The position numbers and the translations under genes are program-made. From assembly GCA_029990175.1 (NCBI GenBank), contig JARKIP010000010.1:43704001-43768000 (forward strand): a DNA stretch of 64,000 bases, read 5' to 3'. This DNA comes from Petunia secreta. Lineage: Eukaryota > Streptophyta > Magnoliopsida > Solanales > Solanaceae. Positions 11,856-23,021 of this stretch are shown here, one piece after another. How positions within the stretch are numbered: position 1 is the first letter of the stretch; each line of letters begins with the position of its first letter. Under the pieces are notes generated by a model. That model did no database searches and was not told where the DNA came from. It worked only from the letters and a program-made list of their open reading frames with translations.

Positions 11856-13160
11856 AGTACAATGCTCAGATACTCAATGCAATACCAGCAACAGGACATA
11901 ACATATAATATACAATGTAAATTCAAAGCTAAGGCGTAATGAGTATGCCTATCGGCAGCTACACACGTAAAGAACACGTGGTAAAAAATCCATGAGGCCA
12001 AATGCCTCCAAAGAAATGGATATAATCACTTACCTTGTTACAAAGTTAGCACAGTTACTCAACAATCGCTTTATCCTTTGGATTCACTGCCAAATGATCC
12101 TGCTGTATTCAATAAGCAGAAAACTATATCAAATAAGGCTAAAGGGTTCATTCCCCACATCTTAGGGTAATCCGGTTAGGAACCTGATACCCTATTCGCA
12201 TACGCAATACGCAGACCAGGCCTATGTACAGGGTTAAAAGTCACATAACCAAACTCTAAATAAATTACATTTATATGTTGCCCATAACTCACTGAGTGTG
12301 AATATATAATCAATTCCATTATCGGGGTTCAATTGACCCTTTAAACTATTAATTTAACTTATTAAAACAATGTCTAATATCCCAATTTTTACCGTTAAAA
12401 TATATTCAAACACACGTAACAAACTCAAATAATGCATTAAGATCATTACCTGAATGTTTCGAGGTAAAAATTCTATCTTTCTCCGGCTCTTTCCTCATTT
12501 TCTGGCTTTTTTTCGCTATGTTATCTCTGTCTGTTGCCTCAGTGTCTTTTTTCTCCATTGTCTTTTTCATTTATGTTTCTTTTTAGTTAAGTATGGGTAG
12601 GCCACCGCCTTCCCCTTTTTAATCTTTGTCTTTCTTTCTTTTCCTTTTTCTTTTTACTTTTATATTTTTTTTTCTAAATCGAAAATTAAAACGGTACCCT
12701 ATAATACTCGAAATAATTTCAACTTTTGCATACCAGTTATACAAAATATATGTAATACACTTGCTAAGCGGATCTCAAATCGGACTCCCGAAACTCAATA
12801 TGCAAATTAAATGGAAAAAAGGTCAAATTATTTAACTTTCGGCATTTTAGCGGAAACTAGCCGAATAACCTCGAAATTCATTTTCGAAAGTTCACAAAAG
12901 TCATAAATAATCATACAAACCCAACAACGCTCTCGGATTTCGAATCAGAGTTCATTTGCCAAAACCGAGCTTGAAAATCTCTTTTTAATATTTATCGACA
13001 ATAAAAACTGAAATCTTCTTCCGATGCCTATCAAACGAGGTCTGATTTAGCTCAAATTTTACAGATAAGTCCCAATAGACCTACCAAAGATTTTAAAATT
13101 ATTGGCACGCAAATTGAAGTCCTATCTCCCGAAACGATTGCCCGAGGTCGTTTCACCATG

Positions 13161-15052
13161 ACAGTAGAGTAATTTATGAATCTACAATTTTGTCGAAAAT
13201 CACCAAAAATATATTAACAAATTTTTCAACATCATGGGCATAGGTTTAGTTAAGCAGTATATTAATAAAACATCTGCCCGGACTGATGCAATATGTGGTA
13301 ATAGTTGTGAGTGTTGTACTTATAGAAAAACATAATTAAGGGGAACAATTCATTTTACCACATTTTGGTTTAACTATATTTTTTTGTGACTAAAAATATT
13401 AATATATATTTTTATTTTATATTTTAACTAAATAAAATAAGTATTTTATTAAAAAATACTTTATTATTTTCTATGTTTAGATAATATTAGTCGCAAAATG
13501 AATCTTAGTATTATTATTTTTCATAATTTGACACTCAGAGTACTTTTTGTAAATATTATCCAAATATATTTATAAAAAAAAAGTACTTTTCAAATGCGTT
13601 GTCCAAACACCTACTACTTATTCTTTAAAAGTGCTTACTTAAAAGTATTTTTGACAAAGGATCTACTCAAAATAAGCAATTTTTGACAGCTTGGCCAAGC
13701 ATGCTCTAATATAAGTCTTTTGGCTGCCTCGTGATAATCTTGAAATCATACAACAGTTCGTCGACATATTGGTTTTGGAAAAAAAAAGTTAAAAACTTAA
13801 TGACTTATCATTCTTCAGAGAACAATCCAAAGTAGTGATTATGGTGATATAATAAATGAAAATCATACCTTATTCATTTTTTACCCTTTTTTTTAATTTT
13901 ATTTTTTATACCTTAGCTAGATTTTTTCACCTTGGACATAAAGAAAAGAAATCAAAATTAAAGTATTAGGATTTAAGTCGAGCGGGGAGATGGAAATAAG
14001 AGTATTCATCAATGTGTTCAATTTGTAAACTTTAAAAAAATGATAAACTAATGTATCTACTTTCTCTTTTGAGACTTAAAATCAAACAATGTATGTAATA
14101 AGCACGAAAAGACTATTAATTTTGTGAAAAGAGAAATGACTTTAAATTAAAAATGTGTTGGGAGACCAGTTCTTGTACTTATAGATATATGAATGATAAA
14201 AATTTATTTATTTATTTATTAAGTATACATGATTCTTTAGAAATAGTCCCACAAAGCCACACATGAGATCATGATTGTCTTGGACTTTCACTCATGGTCA
14301 TGACAAAAAAAAAAAAAAAATGCAAATGAATATCGTCTTCGTTTGAAAGTTCATGCCAAGAAAACATAGCTATATTGACACCTAACTGGAGTAGAGCCCA
14401 AACGGAAATTTTCTACAACAAATTGAAGTGATAGTTAACACGATAGCCATATTGAAGGAACTGAATACCAGATTAAAAAGACAAATAGTAAAAGAAGAAA
14501 AAGAAAAGAAAATCACCTTCAGATGGCATAATAGATCAAAGGTAAAAATAATATAAAAGTAATCAATCTATATGAGAATAAAAACTTCAGGACTCTAATT
14601 AATCCTAATTTATACGTTTTGTTCTACGAAGATTTATGAATTCCTTTAGTTTTATATCTCACTTTCCATTATCGACAGAGACTATACAAAGACATAAAAC
14701 AGTTAGTTCATTCTACGTGTCCGATCTGCAAATACGACTCTTCAATTTTGTGTTCCAATATGCCAAAAATATATTCTACTTCCTTGTCTACATTAATGTC
14801 CATAATTTCATGTATTTGCATAAACTGCCCTGCAAATAATAAACAAAAAGTGTGGGATCATATGTTCGTATTCTTCATATTGAAGCAAAAATGTAGTATA
14901 CAACAAAATCAAGAGAATTACCATCATAATATTGACCATAATAAGAATCAAAATACTCCTACGAAGGCAGATAAGAGATATCTGCTAAACGAAAAAAAGG
15001 AAGAGATGTCGAAAAGCTTGAAATAAAGACCTACTTGTAAACTATTACACCT

Positions 15053-15057
<5 letters not shown>
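13161..15057. other. AT-rich sequence without a recognised gene
   Basis: Probably the interior of the candidate Helitron. Contains a possible MITE remnant at 13540-13711 and a short poly-A run at 14308. Small ORFs at 14636-15026 have no recognisable domain. Confidence 0.45.
13540..13711. mobile_element. Possible MITE remnant
   Basis: Contains AAGTACTTTT, AAAGTGCTTACTT and the right-end string CAGCTTGGCCAAGCATGCTC. This style is common in short non-autonomous DNA transposons of Solanaceae. No matching left terminus was found, so the call rests on resemblance only. Confidence 0.3.

Positions 15058-15135
<78 letters not shown>
15058..15135. repeat. (TG)n(TA)n compound microsatellite
   Basis: TG run at about 15058-15084, then TA run to 15135. 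It forms the left boundary of the pararetrovirus-like fragment. Confidence 0.95.
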
Positions 15136-15136
<1 letters not shown>

Positions 15137-15140
<4 letters not shown>

Positions 15141-15263
15141 CCAGGGGAAGTAGGGATTTCAATTGAAAGCCCGAAAAAATGGGCAGATTTGGTTGAAGAA
15201 GATGAAAATCAACATGCACAAACATCATCTGACTCCTGGTCAGATACAGACTTCTTAAATTAG
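15137..15263 (+). pseudogene. C-terminal end of an upstream ORF, truncated at the TA repeat
   Basis: About 42 codons are open from the microsatellite edge to a TAG at 15261-15263. The reading is acidic and Ser-rich, with 'KKWADLVEEDE' and a 'SDSWSDTDF' end. It stops 9 bases before the next ATG (15273), as expected for consecutive ORFs on one viral RNA. In a pararetrovirus this would be the end of the polyprotein, but no enzymatic domain is left to confirm that. Confidence 0.4.
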
Positions 15264-15272
15264 TGTAAGATT

Positions 15273-16500
15273 ATGGGAATTAAAGCAACCATAAGCGACC
15301 CTAAAATAAGAAAACAATTTATTGCATTTAAAAATTTATGTTCCACTGTGGCGGCCTCAGGCCACGCATCTTCTTCTTCCTCTGTGGCTGCTAAAAGCAC
15401 CACACAGACACCAACGGCGGCCAAAAGCCCCAACACACAGAGCACAAGCACGGTATATTCAGCACCCAAATAGGCACTTTCTTCACCAGTGCCACAACCA
15501 ATTTCTTCATTCAAAAGTTCCTCCCCTGAGGAACCAACCTACTTTAAAATGACAATGTCTATCCTCTTACCCAAATTGAGCCAGAATTTTAGCATCCAAA
15601 CCCTCAAGAAGTAGCTAAATGCTTAGCTCATCCGCAAATTTCATACAAGAAACTCCTGACCAAACTCAGAAATTTTATGAATTTATCCTTGCGGATACCA
15701 AATCTTGCTTATTCAAACCCTACAAGGATAAGCAAACCCAGGGATATGTTACCCACACAACGGTGTAGATTAATAAAATAATCTCGCCAAAAGAATGGGG
15801 CACACTTCCAACCAAATATAAAAGATTTTCCCAACCTTTTCGAACTCAATATTTTAATTATTACAACTACAAGGCTGCCTGGATGAACTCCTTCACTTTT
15901 CAAAATCACCTAGGAAAACACTCTTGGTTTATCCTTTGGGGTAAACAATTAGTCTCTGAATTTCCTTAGTGGTTCATACATCAATGGTGGCCTGTATATG
16001 GACACAAAATGGAAATCCTTCCCCCTTTAGTTAAAGAAGGATATGAATGTTTCAATACCAGGTTCTTTGGTCAACAATAGATACCTGTACTACTCCAATT
16101 TTCCCATAGATTTCACCTTCCGTGGATCTATTCCCAAAAATTTTCTTTTCATAAGCCAGATGGACACAAAGGACTACCATGGTTAGCCCTTCAAGGTCAC
16201 ACCAAATGGTACAAGAACTGCAATCCTTCCGAAGCCTATGTTCCGGCTTTAAAAAAATGGTTCCTGGAGAATCCAAATAATTTGTCTCCAACAGATGCTG
16301 CCCAATACTCATTTTTTCAACAAAAATCAATGGCAACTGCACAGTTAGCCAGCTCTAGCAATAAAGGAGATTTCATTGAACAAATAAAATTAATCCTCCA
16401 ACAACTTAAAGCTGGATCCTCCAGCCAGAAGTCTCAACCATCTTCAGAAGAAGAAGAAGACGAAGAAGAAGACCCTGATTATGACTTAGCAGAAGAATAA
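15273..16500 (+). pseudogene. Broken second ORF of the pararetrovirus-like fragment
   Basis: An ATG at 15273 opens about 66 codons with a Ser/Ala/Thr-rich linker, up to a stop at 15471. Similar protein-like sequence continues to 16500 in changing frames, with further stops near 15765, 15967 and 16077. The middle part is aromatic and Trp-rich (for example 'FSQPFRTQYFNYYNYKAAW', 'HSWFILWGKQ'). The end is 'SSEEEEDEEEDPDYDLAEE' before a TAA. Function is unknown; a virion-associated or structural role would be a guess. At least two frameshifts and several stops make it non-functional. Confidence 0.5.
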
Positions 16501-16580
16501 TCAAAATGCGCATCAAGGTGTCATCATTTTGATGCACACAATTATTATATCAGCATGACAAAACATGATATCAACTAAAG

Positions 16581-16700
16581 CTGACATCATCCATGACCTC
16601 AGCAAGCATTAGCAAGATAAAGTTGACATCATACATGACATCAACAAGCATTAGCAAGAGTTGACATCATCCATGACATCAACAAGCATTAGCAAGATAT
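16581..16700 (+). repeat. Three direct repeats with TGACATCA motifs upstream of a TATA box
   Basis: Three imperfect units of about 36-42 bp, each carrying TGACATCAT, then CATGAC(A/C)TCA and GCATTAGCAAGA. The TGAC cores resemble binding sites for plant bZIP (TGA-class) factors that act in caulimovirus promoters. Confidence 0.65.
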
Positions 16701-16716
16701 TTCATGTATTTTTTGC

Positions 16717-16724
16717 TATAAATA
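16717..16724 (+). promoter_or_regulatory. TATA box of the pararetrovirus-like promoter
   Basis: TATAAATA sits 16 bases after the last repeat unit and is followed by a C-rich and CT-rich leader. This is a plausible pregenomic RNA promoter; the start site is not determined. Confidence 0.5.
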
Positions 16725-16870
16725 CCCCCCACTATCACTTGTAAAAACACACACCACTTCTACTACATCATTCACAATATCCTCCCTCTCTCTAGAATTG
16801 GTTAGAGTTCTATCCCTCTAGCTTTGTAATATTTTCAAGTTTAATATAATCCTCTTATATTAAATTTTTG

Positions 16871-16890
16871 ATATATATATATATATATAT
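16871..16890. repeat. (TA)n microsatellite, right boundary of the viral fragment
   Basis: About ten TA units, matching the TA repeat on the other side of the fragment (15085-15135). Confidence 0.9.
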
Positions 16891-17110
16891 TTCAACTCCT
16901 TACGATGTGGATTTGGATACAGACTTACAAAGAATTTAATGTATTCTCTCGCTTACTAATCCATTTTAGAATAGTACATGCCACATTGATAGGAAAAACT
17001 AAAATCTAGTATACGCTTAAGCTTCCAAACCATAAAATATATAAGGCAATTGCTAATAATATTATCAAACTAAATTCACGTAATCAAAACTTAATCAGCA
17101 TGACTTTTTC

Positions 17111-17551
17111 TGTAACAGCCTAAGCCCGCTAGTGATATTGTCCGCTTTAGGCCTAGGCCTGCACGGGTTATAAACGCGTCACTAGGGTCTAAGGCCAGTT
17201 AACCCTTAGCTGAGGTGTTACATACACCCCCTCTTATGGACTCAGCATCCTCGCTGAGGTTTGCCCTGCGTACCGGGATTCGCCTAGACTCACCACGGAG
17301 GTTTGCCCCGCGTACCGGGATTCGCCTAGACTCAGCCCTGAACTTTAACCCACATCGACAAGGCTGCCACAGAGTGGCTCTGATACCATCTGTAACAGCC
17401 CAAGCCCGCTAGTGATATTATCCGCTTTGGTCCTAGGCCCGCAAGAGTTTAAAACGCATCTTTAGGGTCTAAGGCCAGTTAACTTATATACCCAGGATCA
17501 CTCCTGTGTTATGCCGATGTGGGATACTTAACCCTTAGCTGGGGTGTTACA
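17111..17551 (-). mobile_element. TRIM (miniature LTR retrotransposon) with TTTTC target duplication
   Basis: Terminal direct repeats 17111-17222 (112 bp, shortened by an internal deletion of about 48 bp) and 17391-17551 (161 bp) both run TGTAACAGCC...GTGTTACA. TTTTC is duplicated at 17106-17110 and 17552-17556. On the minus strand the 17391 repeat end is followed by ATGGTATCAGAGCCACTC, an initiator-Met primer site, and a purine tract AAGAGGGGGTGTA precedes the other LTR. The interior is 168 bp, non-coding, and contains a 40-bp direct duplication (about 17253-17292 and 17293-17331). It must be mobilised in trans. Confidence 0.93.
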
Positions 17552-17556
17552 TTTTC

Positions 17557-19819
17557 AAATAGCATAAAAGATATCTTTACTATCCTACATTTTACCTTGT
17601 TAGCATAAAGGCACTAACATACTAAAATTATTCATCAGATTAGTGCATCATAGGCATCAATATCGCAATCCATTACTTAATGGAATTGTAATACTACAAT
17701 TAGTTGTTTGTGAAATGCTAACAAACGAAATGATGATGAAGCATAGTACAGGATAAAAAAACATACATAGAGACAATAGAACTCCAATCGAAACCATAAC
17801 CTTGATGCCCATGTCAATGTAAATTTATATGCCTCAAACTATAACAAAACTTTATGTTTAATGCATCAACTTACCTATTCAATAAGTAGAAGAATACTTT
17901 CTTTTATGCAAAAAATTCCTAGATTTAGAGGTGTCATATTTGAATTTGTATTCAATTTCAATGTTAGTACATTTACACATTTTGTACCCGCGTTAAGAGA
18001 GACAGTAAAGATGCTTCTTCACTATGAAATGTACCTTTGGTCATATCTATCCGATGCTATGTCATTCATGAGTAGATGTGGCTATTCATGCTATCGGAAG
18101 CCAAAATGTAGCTCACTGTCTTTCTTAGAAGACATAGCTTCCTCGTACGTGTCTCTAATATTAGAAATTTATTCATCTCTCAAATATATTATGCATAATA
18201 ACAATTAACAGAATAAAGTAAACAATCCATCAAGTAAAACAATTCATACTGGTATATGAAGGAAAATGTGACAAATATAAACATGACATCTTCTCTTAAA
18301 TCTTCGGTTCTTAGTTCTACATTTTCTTGCTTTCCTGTTCAATAACATCTTTGTGCCTAAATTGAACTTTTAAACTATTTGAGACTTTAATTATACCAAC
18401 ACATAAATTTTTTTAAAGAAAAAATAGGAGAAAGAAAGCGAATCAACCATGAGACTGAATTGTACCTTGGGACATTAATTAGTGGCGTGAACTGACAATA
18501 TGTGCAACAATTTAGGTCCACCTTTCCTGGTTCCTTAGTTAAGCAAGCTGTTTCGTGAGGATCCAATATATTGCTAAGAAGCTTTAAACATTATCACAGG
18601 TTCTTATCTGCTGCATCTCACAACATCTTTTAGCATCTCATTATACAAATATTTATCTGCATCAATATACATGTGAAGTTTAATTAATGCTTTCGGAAAT
18701 TTAAGCATATATTAAAAAGAATAAGGCGATAAAGAATCAAGGTATAATAATCATAAGAGTTGTCATCTGATATTTTTTGTGGCTTCATAGACATAGCGAA
18801 GCACTACATACATCTAAAACAATGGAAACTTGCTTGGGATATATCTTTCTCTTGAAGGCAACTTTCGCAAAAGGAAAATCTATACCAGGAGGAAAAGTAA
18901 CAGGATTTCATAAATAATTGCAACAGTAAATACATTATTCACATCATCACAAGCATTAATTTTTATGCTTCAAAGTTCAAACCCCTGCATACACACAACC
19001 AAACTTGCAGTGTAGATTCTCATATAGCAAGAAGATTATTAACGACTTCATAGTTGATTCTCATATAAGAGGCTTGATTTGAAATTTTCTATTAGTCCGA
19101 AATAATAGGTTCAAAGTATCAGGTATCTTGTAAAAAAAGAGACAAAAACAACTATTGTTGGTATTCTCTTAAATTTGGAAATGTATAAATAACTAAGAAA
19201 CTTACCCCATTAAACGAACCCCTATTTTGCATGTGATATAAATACATCTGAAGAGGCTTTTCATATTGCTCCCCATACCTCCCGCTGCGAAGAAGAATAA
19301 TGACGAAGGAATTTGTGAAGAGGTTGCTACTCTGTTTAGTTTTGTTTTAGGTTATAAAATTGATATGAATCACATATACAGTTTTTGCATCATGGATAAG
19401 AACGTGGGTAGTTTTTGCATGATGGATAAGGTCAGTTTTATCATAATGGATAACTATAAAATTTGATATACACACTTAAGAGGAACTCTTTTGTATCGTT
19501 TTTCCCTTTTAATATTTGATTTTTATTTTATTTCCTTTTCTAATATTTGTAGTTTAACGTGGATAGTTTTACTTGTAACATTTTGAATTATTTCCACATA
19601 TAACTGCCAACCTAACATCTACTGCTTTTAAAATTATTTTCATTTTTTTCTCACAATTATTCTTAAAATTTCACAATTTCAATTCAAATTTCAAAAATAA
19701 CTAAAATCACACCTGACTAAAAAATAACTTATTTACCTAAAATTTTCAAGTGGATTCCTACTATTTTGACACTTAGCTAGTTTCAATAGGCTTATTACCC
19801 TCCTTTTAATATAATATAG
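17557..19819. other. AT-rich sequence with no recognised gene
   Basis: Probably Helitron interior. A 115-codon ORF at 17861-18208 has no motif that I recognise. Captured gene fragments cannot be excluded. Confidence 0.4.
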
Positions 19820-19820
19820 A

Positions 19821-20420
19821 TACGAAGCCAGTATTTTCTTGTGACGTGCCATAAATTTGAGTTACTATACTTAGCAATATTTTAAGCTAAGCTTAGAATT
19901 CTAGTAAGAACACCAAATCATTAATTGCGGTAAATTTCCACATTACTTGTCATTTATATATGAAAATATAAGACAATTCAAGTACCGACCTAGTAATACT
20001 GGAGGAACATTTAAACCGGGCACAATAGGATGTGTATGCATAGTCGGGTAATGACTTTCGACACCTATAAAGAGTAACGTTCAAATAAGATAAATTTATA
20101 CTAACTACCTAGTAGGGGTATGTTCCGTCATAGGTTGTATATAGATGAAGTAAAAAGATTCTACAAACTAAGTTAAGGGAGAAGTATTCAGTGCCCAATA
20201 TCAAAAGAAATAAAATTGCAGAAAACGACTAAAAATTTGTAAATCAATATAAATTAAGTTTTTTTTTGAAAAATATGCATATTACTCTATTTATATTATC
20301 ATAATTGGAAAAAAGAGGGAATTTATTACTCATTGGTGCACAAAGATATTTCTAATTCTCATTGACTTATAAGACTCCTTAAAAAAGAACTATATTTCAA
20401 ATCCGAATAAATATATCAAA
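19821..20420. other. Unassigned AT-rich spacer
   Basis: Nothing recognised between the candidate Helitron end and the target duplication of the Y solo LTR. Confidence 0.5.
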
Positions 20421-20425
20421 GTTGA

Positions 20426-22752
20426 TGAAATGACCTTGGCTAGTCATTTCGAGAGTTAGGACTCCAATTGCCGTGCCGATAACCTTAAAAGCTCTGTAAG
20501 ATTCATTACGACCTGTGTCCAGAGTTTGAACTAAATTAGATCTCGTTTTGTAGGTATCAGAAGAAAGTTTTAGTTTCCGTTGTTGGTAAATCTTAAAAGA
20601 GGTTTTTGAGCTCGATTTTGGCGAATGAGACCGATTCAAATTCGAAAGCATTGTTAGGTTCGTATGGTTATTTTTGACCTGTTTGAACTTTCGAAAGTGA
20701 ATTCCGAGGTCGTTCGGATAATTTCCGCTAAAGTCCCGAAAGTTAAGAATTTGACATTTTCACGTAGGACCACTTTCTTGTGTTTCATAGATCCGATTCG
20801 AATTCCGTCTTCTCCAGCATATCACACTAGTATTGTATGTCCTGTGTGCAAAATCTGGGGTAATTCTAAGCCTCGTAGAATCCTATTTGGACCCGAATTG
20901 CAGCACCAACAGTGCTGTTATATTTCTTGAATTAAGTCAATACTTCAATGAGTTATGAAATCATGTAATTCCAACCAGTTGCGGGTAACTCTATGATATA
21001 GATATGTCTACATAATATGAACTATGAGTTGGGAAATTCATTAGTGGCTAGTAAGTAAATATACATTCCAAATTAACGACTAGTTAAAAAAAGACATATC
21101 ATTTATTGATTTGTGTGAATGGATTAGTACTAGTTACATTTTAAGAGTTGTTTTGAAATATAAAAAGTGAAAAAAAAAGGTGGAACTTAGCGCTGAAGTA
21201 AAAAAAGTAGAAGCTACGGGCGCGTCTTGGTAGTTAGAAACTAGTGAAAAAGAAATCACTTTCATCCATGAGTTCTCTTCTATAAAAGCCTTATAGCTAG
21301 GGAAACTAATTTAATGAAATAGAAGGAAAAGAGTTCTATTCAAAGGTGTCAACGCACTCCTTTTTTTTTTTTTTTTTTCATTATTAGTTTATTGTTTGTT
21401 TGGAGATAAATTAAGATATATATATGAATAATACTTTAGCATTTAACTTGAATAGTGAAAATAGAGCTTGCTTTCACATTCAAGGATCTTCGATTATTGA
21501 AATTGAGAATTTTAGGCTTAAATGCTATTACACTAATTTGGTTAATTGGAGATCTAAATTGTATCAAAATACAATTTTGGATATGTATTCAGACTCGTGT
21601 GGTTACGGGTAATGCGATTGTGAGCTCAATTTGGAGTTTCACGATGTGAGTTGACTTTTAATTTGACTTCTTAACCCCTTTTAACTTAAAGCTTAGAATG
21701 TTTAATCGTTAGCTTTGGTATTGATTGTATTTCGTTCGTTTAATAGAGCGAGAACGTTTGGAGGAGTTCGACTGAGAAAAGTGGTTGTTGAGTAATAAGT
21801 TGCTTCTTCAGGCTGAGACAAGTGATAGTATCCATTTGTTTGATGGCCTTTCGCGTTGTGGATATTCCACCACGTGTTCTTTACGTGTGTAGCTGGCGAT
21901 AGATGTACTTACTATGCCTTAGTTTTGGATGTACAATGTATCTTATATGTTATGCCTTGTTGTTGGTATTGCATTGAGCATAGAAGCATTGTACTCTGGT
22001 TGTGAGCTTGATATGTTCTTCCCGAAAGTCGATGAAGGTCCCGCACTGTGGAAGGGTTATTATTGCATATATCTTCTGGTAGTCTATGAGGGTCCCACAC
22101 TGGAGATAAGTTTCGGGCACATGTGATCCCATTGCATCATTATATATTCATTTCCTACATTTATTTGTATTTTCTGAGCTTTATGGATTTGTTGTATTGA
22201 TTATTTGTGTATGACTTGTCTGGTTGACTGCTATGACTTCTGTTTACCTGGCTAGTATAGCTATTTTCTTGAGTTCGCTAGTTACTCCTCACTTATTGAG
22301 TCCTTATGACTCCCTGCTTATTTGTTCTTGTTGTGTCTTTTGTTTAAGCAGATTCTGCTCTAGGACCCAGCCAACCACATCGTGACTGAGGAGAAGTACG
22401 TTCCCAGCTGTCCATGGTGAGACAACTTGTTCTTTGAGGCTGCTAGCTGTAGATATTATAGTTTGTTTTATTTTTGCTCCATTCAGAAGATGTGTATATA
22501 TTTTGGACTTCATAGATGACTTATCTGGAAAATGCTAAACGTGTTTATTTTAGGTAGTTAGTTGTACTATTCAGACGGTTTGTATATATGTCTATCGTTG
22601 AGAGTTATCTTCTGGTCTTAAGGTTACGTTCATTTTGTTTTCAAGGCAATTCTACGACATTTTTATCGATTCAGTCAAAAGGGTTCGGCTGACAAGCCTA
22701 GGGGATGTGGTTGGTTGACCGCAAGGCCTAGCCAAGAATTCAGATCGTGTCA
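20426..22752 (+). mobile_element. Solo LTR of chromovirus family Y with GTTGA target duplication
   Basis: TGAAATGACC...TCGTGTCA ends, flanked by GTTGA at 20421-20425 and 22753-22757. It aligns with the Y 3' LTRs at 42813-45073 and 49682-51943. It retains two degenerate units related to the Z 54-bp repeat (about 22016-22110). A solo LTR forms when the two LTRs of a full element recombine. Confidence 0.9.
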
Positions 22753-22918
22753 GTTGAAGGTAGAAATCAAATGTCATATTGTTATCCAAGGAGTTTTTAG
22801 CGCATTTCTATTTTCGCTTGCGTATTCTATTTTTCGATGCTATTTTCTTCGTTTGATTTTCCATTGCTAATCAGGTTTGAAGCTAGATTTTCACATGAGG
22901 AGTTGGAAAGTCTTCTGC

Positions 22919-22956
<38 letters not shown>

Positions 22957-23021
22957 CTGATTTCATATGAGGAGTTGGAATGTCTTCTTAATATTTGCTT
23001 CACAGTTACTTCTACACAAAC
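22753..23021 (+). other. Sequence H, first copy (left part)
   Basis: H follows every Y LTR in the window (22753, 45074 and 51944), starting gttgaaggtagaaa. It contains a GA microsatellite (22921-22951) and is interrupted here by element X inside cttctacacaaac. No coding capacity is convincing. Confidence 0.7.
22921..22951. repeat. (GA)n microsatellite in H
   Basis: A short GA run, expanded to about 150 bp in the third copy of H (52094-52242). Confidence 0.9.

Larger units (their letters stand above)
4548..13155 (-). mobile_element. Complete Ty3/gypsy element Z, pol-less, with CCATG target duplication
   Basis: Two LTRs (4548-7223 and 10312-13155) flank a 3.09-kb interior. The 5-bp duplication CCATG is present at 4543-4547 and 13156-13160. 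On the minus strand the 5' LTR ends at 10312, and an initiator-methionine tRNA binding site (TTGGTATCAGAG) follows at once. A purine tract (AGTGGAGGAGAA) precedes the 3' LTR. Only gag-like remnants are readable in the interior; no protease, reverse transcriptase or integrase was seen. This places it among non-autonomous gypsy derivatives that need enzymes supplied by relatives such as the Y family. Confidence 0.9.
10312..13155 (-). mobile_element. 5' LTR of element Z (2844 bp)
   Basis: Pairs with 4548-7223. It is 168 bp longer, and most of the difference is three extra 54-bp repeat units (ten instead of seven). It is followed by the target duplication CCATG. Confidence 0.9.
15136..16870 (+). 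mobile_element. Endogenous pararetrovirus-like fragment (Caulimoviridae, possibly florendovirus-like)
   Basis: Between two TA repeats lies the end of one ORF (to 15263), a second broken ORF (15273-16500) ending in an acidic tail, and then a promoter-like intergenic region with TGACATCA repeats and a TATA box. The order of a polyprotein end, a small second ORF and a pregenomic promoter fits plant pararetroviruses. Integration of such elements beside TA repeats is known for several plant lineages. No reverse transcriptase is present in the fragment, so family assignment is inference. It is broken by stops and frame changes and is a relic. Confidence 0.5.
4047..19820 (-). mobile_element. Candidate non-autonomous Helitron, interrupted by later insertions
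   Basis: On the minus strand the right end reads TCTATATTATATTAAAAGG (19820 leftwards), typical of plant Helitron 5' ends. The left end at 4047-4075 reads, on the minus strand, a GC-rich hairpin (CGCGCATCGTGCGGG) followed by GTACTATACTAG, as in a Helitron 3' end. Flanking bases are A (4046) and T (19821) on the plus strand, as expected for insertion between A and T. The span contains the Z element, the pararetrovirus-like fragment and the TRIM. Without them roughly 5 kb remains. No Rep/helicase is seen. Pairing these two ends is inference; they could belong to two different Helitrons. Confidence 0.35.

Noticed and set aside
15260..15514. 84-codon minus-strand ORF with a hydrophobic segment
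   Set aside because: It is the shadow of the Ser/Ala-rich plus-strand reading of the viral-like fragment.
17861..18208. 115-codon ORF in the Helitron candidate
   Set aside because: No recognisable domain or splice context; kept only as unassigned sequence.
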